Assembly: GCF_009755605.1 (NCBI RefSeq)
Contig: NZ_WPNZ01000016.1
Location: forward strand, 125,703-189,702
DNA: 64,000 nucleotides
Source: Streptomyces typhae
GTDB lineage: Bacteria > Actinomycetota > Actinomycetes > Streptomycetales > Streptomycetaceae
Direction: 5' to 3'
Of this stretch, positions 59,079 to 64,000 are shown one piece after another. Numbering within the stretch: the first letter of the stretch is position 1; each line of letters begins with the position of its first letter. The notes under the pieces were generated by a model. It saw only the letters and a program-made list of their open reading frames with translations. It searched no databases and was not told where the DNA came from. The position numbers and the translations under genes are program-made.

Positions 59079-59895
59079 CGACGGCCCCCGCGCGGCCCCG
59101 CCCCGAGCCCCGGTGCACCACCGCCACCGCCGTGAGGGCGATGGCGAGACCGAGCGCCGTCTGCGCGCCGAACGGCTCCCCGAGCATCGCCGCGCCCCAC
59201 AGGGACGTCACGGGCGCCATCAGGAACATCAGGGTGTTCACGCGGGTGACACCGCTGCGGCGCAGGATCAGCCAGTACAGGCCGTAGCCGCCGAAGGTGG
59301 ACAGCGCCACGAGCCAGCCGATCGCCGTCCAGAAGGACACCTCGGCGACCGGTGCCGCCCGGTGTGTGGCGAGCGCGAGCCCCGTGAAGACGACCGCGCT
59401 CGTGACGCAGTGCACCGTCAGCGCGGCGGACGGCGCGACCGCGGTGCGGGTGCGGCGGTCCAGGAAGGTCGTGGCGACCAGCGACAGCATGCCGGCGAAC
59501 GGCACGGCGTAGGCCCACCGGGGCACGCCGGAACCGGCGGCGGCGTCGCCCGCCGTCACGATCGCCACGCCGGTGAGCCCGAGCGCGAGCCCGAGCCACT
59601 GGGTGCGGGACACGTACTGGCCGAGCAGCGGGCCGGCGAGCGCGCCCGCGACCAGGGGCTGGGCCCCGTCGATCAGCGCCGCCGTGCCGCTGGAGACGCC
59701 GAGCTGGATCGCGTAGTACACGGTCAGGATGTAGCCGCTCTGCGACAGGGCGCCGACGAGCGCCCGGCGGGCGAGGTCGCGGGCCGTCAGGCCGCGCCAG
59801 GACGGCCTGGTGCGGTCCCACGCGCCCCGCCGGGCGGTGTCGCTCGGCAGGTCGCTGATGCTGCTGCACGAGGGCGGTCTGGTGGCGTACGGCAT
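59011..59895 (-). pseudogene. EamA-family transporter missing the first two membrane helices
   Basis: The frame from ATG 59895 encodes eight membrane segments: ALVGALSQSGYILTVYYAI, GTAALIDGAQPLVAGALAG, WLGLALGLTGVAIVTAG, and five more ending ALGLAIALTAVAVVH. EamA exporters normally have ten, with two before the LARRALVGALSQ region. Here the preceding 45 residues are polar (PYATRPPSCSSISDLPSDTARRG). No hydrophobic helices occur in any reverse frame upstream. Thus it looks 5'-truncated, and probably non-functional or reduced. A start at 59943 is also possible. Confidence 0.7.
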
Positions 59896-60261
59896 GGGGG
59901 TGGTTCCGACGCCATCGACCACGCCCGTCAGGACGCCGAGCATCTGCTCCGGGGTGCGGCGCAAGGTTGAGCGACTCTTTACCCGTGGCCGGAATGTGTG
60001 GTTCCGGGCGCCTGTGGCCCTGGAGGCGGACGCGGTCCGTCGCGGTGCGGGGCCAGGGGGCGTCCTGACGGTCCCTTGACCTTCGCCCCGGGGTGTCCGG
60101 AATGCTGCGGTGGTGCGGATCCGGTGCGTCGTGGGCGCGTTGACCGCGTGTCGTCCGAGGCGGAGCCTGGAGAGATAGCTGCCTACTACATCTAATTCGG
60201 CGTGCGGCCGTTCGCGGCGTGCGACCGGAGGTGGGCAGCCGGACGGCAGGAGGAGACCCCC

Positions 60262-62103
60262 ATGTGTGGCATCACCGGCTGGGTGTCGTTCGACCGCGAT
60301 CTGCGGGCGCACGGGCAGACCCTGGACGCGATGACGGAGACGATGTCGTGTCGCGGCCCGGACGACCGCGGCACCTGGACCGAAGGGCCCGCGGCGCTCG
60401 GGCACCGGCGCCTCGCCGTCATCGACCTGCCCGGCGGACGCCAGCCGATGACCGCGGCGACCCCGGAGGGCACGGTCGCCCTGGTCTACTCCGGCGAGAC
60501 GTACAACTTCACCGAACTGCGCGCGGAACTGGCCGGGCACGGGCACGCGTTCACGACCGGCTCCGACACCGAGGTGGTGCTGCGCGGCTACCTCCAGTGG
60601 GGCGAGGGCGTCGCCGAGCGGCTCAACGGGATGTACGCGTTCGCCGTGTGGGACGGGCGCAGGCAGCGCCTGGTCATGGTCCGTGACCGCATGGGCATCA
60701 AGCCCTTCTACTTCCACCCGACCCCGGACGGCGTCCTGTTCGGCTCCGAGCCCAAGGCGATCCTGGCCAACCCGCTCGTGCGCCCCCGCGTCACCGTCGA
60801 CGGACTCCGCGAGGTGTTCGCCTTCGTCAAGACGCCGGGGCACGCCGTGTGGGACGGCATGCACGAGGTCGAGCCCGGCACCGTCGTGACCGTCGACCGC
60901 GACGGGCTGCGCAGCCGTACCTACTGGCGTCTGGAGACCCGCCCGCATCCGCACGACCGCGACGAGACCGTGGCCACCGTGCGCGAGCTGCTCGACGACA
61001 TCGTGCGCCGCCAGCTGGTGGCCGACGTGCCGCGCTGCGTGCTGCTCTCCGGCGGCCTCGACTCGTCCGCGATGGCGGCGCTGGCCGCGGGGCGGCTCGC
61101 CGGTACGGGGGAGACACTGCGGAGCTTCGCTGTCGACTTCGCGGGCCTGAGCGAGCACTTCGTCGCCGACGAGATGCGGGGCACACCGGACGCGCCCTAC
61201 GCCCACGACGTGGCGCGCCTCGCCGGTACCGACCACCGCGACATCGTCCTGGACACCGAGGCGCTCGCCGACCCCGACGTGCGGGCGAAGATGCTGACGG
61301 CGCGCGATCTTCCCGTCGGCTTCGGGGACATGGACGCCTCGCTGTATCTGCTCTTCCGGGCCATCCGCGAGCACTCCACCGTCGCCCTGTCCGGTGAGTC
61401 GGCGGACGAGGTGTTCGGCGGCTACCGGCAGTTCTTCGACGAGCGGGCCCGGCAGGGCGGCACCTTCCCGTGGCTGGTGCGGCACGCGGAGACGCTGGGC
61501 GACGAGACGGGCGTCCTGCGGCGCGACGTCCTCGCCGCCCTCGACGTGCCCACGTACGTCGCGGACAGCTACGCCACGGCCGCCGCCGGGGTCGAACGCC
61601 TCGACGGGGAGAGCGACTTCGAGTACCGCATGCGGACCGTCAGCCATCTCTACCTGACGCGCTTCGTGCGCTCGCTCCTCGACCGCAAGGACCGCGCGAG
61701 CATGGCCGTGGGGCTCGAGGTGCGGGTGCCTTTCTGCGACCACCGCCTCGTCGCGTACGTCTACAACGCGCCCTGGGCGCTGAAGTCCTTCGACGGCAGG
61801 GAGAAGTCGCTGCTGCGCGAGGCAGCCAGGGACAGTCTGCCGCGCTCCGTCTACGACCGGGTCAAGAGCCCGTACCCCTCCACGCAGGACCCGAAGTACG
61901 CCTTCGCGCTCCAGGAGCACGCCAAGGACCTCCTGACGCGTCCCGGGCACCCGGTCTTCGGCCTCGTCGACCGCGACATCCTGCACCGGCTCGCGCACCG
62001 GGACACCCCGCAGATCATGCAGGCGTCACGGCGCGGCCTGGAGCGTGCGCTCGATCTGGCCTTGTGGTTCGACCTGTACGGGCCGGAGGTCGTGCTGCCC
62101 TGA
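60262..62103 (+). CDS. asnB: Asparagine synthetase (glutamine-hydrolysing)
   Basis: The 613-residue enzyme starts MCGITGWVSFD, with Cys2 as the glutaminase nucleophile after Met removal. SCRGPDDRG, GHRRLAVIDL and YSGETYNF form the amidotransferase domain; the synthetase domain has VLLSGGLDSSAMAAL, SGESADEVFGGYR and RASMAVGLEVRVPFCDHRL. It makes asparagine from aspartate, ATP and glutamine. GGAGGAG lies 6 nt upstream. The 59896-60261 gap holds its promoter and nothing else that I recognise. Confidence 0.93.
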   Translation: MCGITGWVSFDRDLRAHGQTLDAMTETMSCRGPDDRGTWTEGPAALGHRRLAVIDLPGGRQPMTAATPEGTVALVYSGETYNFTELRAELAGHGHAFTTGSDTEVVLRGYLQWGEGVAERLNGMYAFAVWDGRRQRLVMVRDRMGIKPFYFHPTPDGVLFGSEPKAILANPLVRPRVTVDGLREVFAFVKTPGHAVWDGMHEVEPGTVVTVDRDGLRSRTYWRLETRPHPHDRDETVATVRELLDDIVRRQLVADVPRCVLLSGGLDSSAMAALAAGRLAGTGETLRSFAVDFAGLSEHFVADEMRGTPDAPYAHDVARLAGTDHRDIVLDTEALADPDVRAKMLTARDLPVGFGDMDASLYLLFRAIREHSTVALSGESADEVFGGYRQFFDERARQGGTFPWLVRHAETLGDETGVLRRDVLAALDVPTYVADSYATAAAGVERLDGESDFEYRMRTVSHLYLTRFVRSLLDRKDRASMAVGLEVRVPFCDHRLVAYVYNAPWALKSFDGREKSLLREAARDSLPRSVYDRVKSPYPSTQDPKYAFALQEHAKDLLTRPGHPVFGLVDRDILHRLAHRDTPQIMQASRRGLERALDLALWFDLYGPEVVLP

Positions 62104-62124
62104 GCGTGTGGGCGCGGGCGCCGG

Positions 62125-62436
62125 TCAGGGGCCCGAGCAGTTGCGGACCGCCGGCTGCTGGGGCGGGACCCGGGCCGGGTCGGTGGCCGCGAGGGTGTCC
62201 AGGAACCGTTGCAGGGCCGGGGTGCTCCGGGTGTCGGTGGAGCGCCGGACCGGGGGCACCACCGCGCCGCGCCGGGTGCTGCCGCCGTCGCAGGTGTCCG
62301 GTTCCCGTCCGGCGTGGACGGCGGCGGCGCGGCGTATGAACTCCGCGGGTGTGATGCCGAGGCGGTCGGCCTGCCGGGACACGGCGGCGTACTCGTCGGG
62401 TGAGAACAAGACCTGCACAGGCTTGGCACCGTCCAT
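62125..62436 (-). CDS. Small ribbon-helix-helix-like protein
   Basis: The 103-residue protein MDGAKPVQVLFSPDEYAAVSRQADRLGITPAEFIRRAAAVHAG has an N-terminal strand plus two helices, as in RHH/CopG regulators. The C-terminal half is low in pattern (DTCDGGSTRRGAVVPPVRR). No toxin gene follows. Its 3' end is 21 bp from the convergent asnB stop. The function is a guess. Confidence 0.5.
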   Translation of the reverse strand: MDGAKPVQVLFSPDEYAAVSRQADRLGITPAEFIRRAAAVHAGREPDTCDGGSTRRGAVVPPVRRSTDTRSTPALQRFLDTLAATDPARVPPQQPAVRNCSGP

Positions 62437-62599
62437 GGACGCATGATGCCGCCCGGATCGGTGTCGCGCGGTGCGGTTGGCATATTCGTGCACGAAGGGG
62501 TGGCAGTGTCCCGAAGTGGTGGCGAACTTCAGGTGACATCCAGTGGGGCGGCAGGGGGGCGGCAGGGGGCTGGGGTGCCTCGGCGGGTGCCGCACGGAG

Positions 62600-62640
62600 G
62601 AGAGCCCCGGCCGGACGGGGGAATCGCGGTCGGGGCTCTC
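62600..62640 (-). terminator. Hairpin terminator of the sigma-factor gene
   Basis: GAGAGCCCCG pairs with CGGGGCTCTC around a 21-nt loop. It lies about 95 nt after the sigma-factor stop on the reverse strand. The gap 62437-62734 has no other supported feature. Confidence 0.65.
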
Positions 62641-62734
62641 ATCTTGTTCAACGATGAAATAGGCCGTCGCGTTCCCTCGCCACCGATTCCGTTTGCTGTG
62701 ATCTGCGTTACATGATCGGGTTCGTCGGTCTCGT

Positions 62735-64000
62735 TCACGGCGTCAGACGTGCCGCCCGCATCTGGAGGTAGCGGGACTCCGGTCGGCTGAGCGTGCGCTG
62801 GGACGCCACCTGGTAGGCGGCGCGTGCCCCTTCCGGGTCGCCGGCGCGTTCGAGGAGATGTCCGCGTACCGATTCGAGCCGGTGGTGGCCGGCCAACCGC
62901 TCTTCGAGAGCGGCCAGTTCGCTGAGCCCTGCCGACGGGCCGTGCACCATGGCCACCGCCACGGCCCGCCCCAGCGCGGCCATGGGCTCCGGGGTGCGGC
63001 GCACCAGGATGTCGTACAGGGCGAGGATCTGCGGCCAGTCGGTGTCCTCCGCGCGGGCCGCCTCGTCGTGCAGCGCGGCGATCGCGGCCTGCACCTGATA
63101 GACGCCCGCCGGGCCCTGGCGCAGGGACTCCTCCACCAGCGCGACGCCCTCGCCGATCGCCGCGGCGTCCCAGAGGGAGCGGTCCTGCTCGTCCAGCGGG
63201 ACCAGCTCGCCGTGCGGTCCGGTGCGGGCGGCGCTGCGCGCGTCGGTGAGCAGCATCAGCGCGAGCAGGCCGGTCACCGCGCCCTCGCGGGGCAGCAGCA
63301 GCCGCACAGCGCGGGTCAGCCGGACGGCCTCGCGGGCGAGGTCGGCGCGGTGCAGGGCGGGGCCCGACGTCGCCGTGTAGCCCTCGTTGAAGATCAGATA
63401 GAGGACTTGCAGGACGGCGGCGAGGCGCGCGTCGCGGTCGGCGGGCCCCGGCTGCCGGAAGGGAGCCCCCCGCACCTTCTGCTTGGCGCGGCTGATGCGC
63501 TGCGCCATCGTCGCCTCCGGGACCAGGTGCGCGCGGGCGATCTCGGCGGTCGTGAGGCCGCCGACGGCCCTGAGCGTCAGCGCGATCTGGGCGGCCGGGG
63601 CGAGCGACGGGTCGCAGCACAGGAACAGCAGCGTGAGGGTGTCGTCCTGGGACGGGGCGCGGGCCTCGCCGGGCGGCGGCGCGGTGAACGCGTCGCGGGG
63701 CGTCAGGAGGGCGGCGTTCTCCTCGCGCCGCCGCCGGGCCGAGTCGCTGCGCAACTGGTCCGTGAGGCGTCGCGACGCCACCTTGATCAGCCAGCCGCGC
63801 GGGTTGTCCGGCACCCCGCGTCCCGGCCACTCGCGGGCGGCCGCGAGCAGGGCCTCCTGTACGGCGTCCTCGGCCTCCCCGAAGTGGCCGTAGCGCCGCA
63901 CGAGCGCGCCGAGGACCTGCGGCGCGTGCAGGCGCAGCAGGTCCTCGACGGTGTGGTCCGGCCGTTCTGGCGGGGCAGGGGTCGCCGGGGCGGTGTGGTG
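62735..64000 (-). CDS. ECF42-like RNA polymerase sigma factor with C-terminal TPR-like domain, 5' end cut by window
   Basis: The open frame runs to the window edge without a convincing start, so the N-terminus is missing. It reads LLRLHAPQVLGALVRRYGHFGEAEDAVQEALLAAAREWPGRGVP (sigma region 2), DNPRGWLIKVASRRLTDQLR, then SLAPAAQIALTLRAVGGLTTAEIARAHLVPEATMAQRISRAKQKVR (region 4). A long C-terminal helical domain (DUF6596, with GDPEGARAAYQVASQRT) marks the ECF42 group. Such factors usually accompany a DGPF/YCII-type gene, which may lie beyond the edge. Confidence 0.88.
   Translation of the reverse strand, partial: HHTAPATPAPPERPDHTVEDLLRLHAPQVLGALVRRYGHFGEAEDAVQEALLAAAREWPGRGVPDNPRGWLIKVASRRLTDQLRSDSARRRREENAALLTPRDAFTAPPPGEARAPSQDDTLTLLFLCCDPSLAPAAQIALTLRAVGGLTTAEIARAHLVPEATMAQRISRAKQKVRGAPFRQPGPADRDARLAAVLQVLYLIFNEGYTATSGPALHRADLAREAVRLTRAVRLLLPREGAVTGLLALMLLTDARSAARTGPHGELVPLDEQDRSLWDAAAIGEGVALVEESLRQGPAGVYQVQAAIAALHDEAARAEDTDWPQILALYDILVRRTPEPMAALGRAVAVAMVHGPSAGLSELAALEERLAGHHRLESVRGHLLERAGDPEGARAAYQVASQRTLSRPESRYLQMRAARLTP

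Noticed and set aside
59011..61998. A 995-codon reverse frame spanning EamA and asnB
   Set aside because: Only the last 294 residues resemble EamA. The rest is antisense to the strongly motif-supported asnB.

Overview
The window reads as high-GC actinobacterial chromosome, most probably Streptomyces. Codon third positions are strongly G/C, GTG and TTG starts occur, and many genes are Streptomyces marker families: WhiJ-type HTH plus DUF397 plus anti-sigma-like ATPase, an SSI-family protease inhibitor, a tripeptidyl aminopeptidase, mycothiol-dependent maleylpyruvate isomerase-like proteins, F420/LLM oxidoreductases and MurT/GatD. Housekeeping, nitrogen, cofactor and wall genes are mixed with regulators, as in a conserved arm-proximal core. 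I see no tRNA, rRNA, CRISPR array, insertion sequence or intact prophage. Most mobile-looking content is small: an orphan holin-like gene, two toxin/antitoxin-like loci and numerous short tandem repeats.

Layout. 1-9.1 kb: the 5' part of a methylmalonyl-CoA mutase small subunit (reverse), an orphan KdpE-like response regulator behind clusters of GTCARG direct repeats, an endonuclease/phosphatase-family protein, a diaminopimelate decarboxylase, and a NarL-type two-component pair divergent from a DedA protein. The pair and DedA are separated by a striking seven-copy array of imperfect palindromes at about 22-bp spacing. 9.3-22.2 kb: purB, an SGNH hydrolase, a MDMPI/LysR divergent pair, an orphan holin, two CNNM/CBS membrane proteins, GNAT and LLM enzymes, and a large FtsX-type permease with its ATPase. 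22.3-31.4 kb: an RHH antitoxin with a Fic-like toxin under a palindromic operator, a glyoxalase, a methyltransferase, the divergent biotin cluster (bioB-bioA-bioD / bioF), and the WhiJ-like module.

31.5-41.3 kb: an NlpC/P60 hydrolase behind a recognisable ydaO (c-di-AMP) riboswitch, a ClpP paralogue that has lost its catalytic histidine and sits in an operon with a small helical protein, a divergent orphan Phd-type antitoxin, the urease operon ureABCFGD (no ureE) behind a GlnR-like box, and tripeptidyl aminopeptidase with a strong terminator. 41.3-53.9 kb: an acyltransferase, an SSI-type inhibitor with a predicted P1 Lys, a 52-residue membrane protein, a CtaG-like protein, phosphofructokinase, gatD/murT, peptide deformylase, a TetR/acyl-CoA dehydrogenase divergent pair with operators, a secreted isoaspartyl peptidase, and a TRIC-family channel coupled to a small membrane protein. 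54-64 kb: a divergent type III polyketide synthase with a MmyB-like regulator, a Gfo/Idh/MocA oxidoreductase, a TetR regulator with paired TGAAT-N4-ATTCA sites, a 5'-shortened EamA transporter, asparagine synthetase, a small RHH protein and an ECF42-like sigma factor cut by the window edge.

Two features recur across the window. First, several divergent promoters carry clear, regularly phased operator arrays. Second, an unusually large share of intergenic gaps is filled with tandem minisatellites (6, 9, 12, 21, 23, 36 and 42 bp units), which create long spurious open frames and in places extend real proteins with repetitive tails. Functions are inferred from motifs read by eye; no database search was run.
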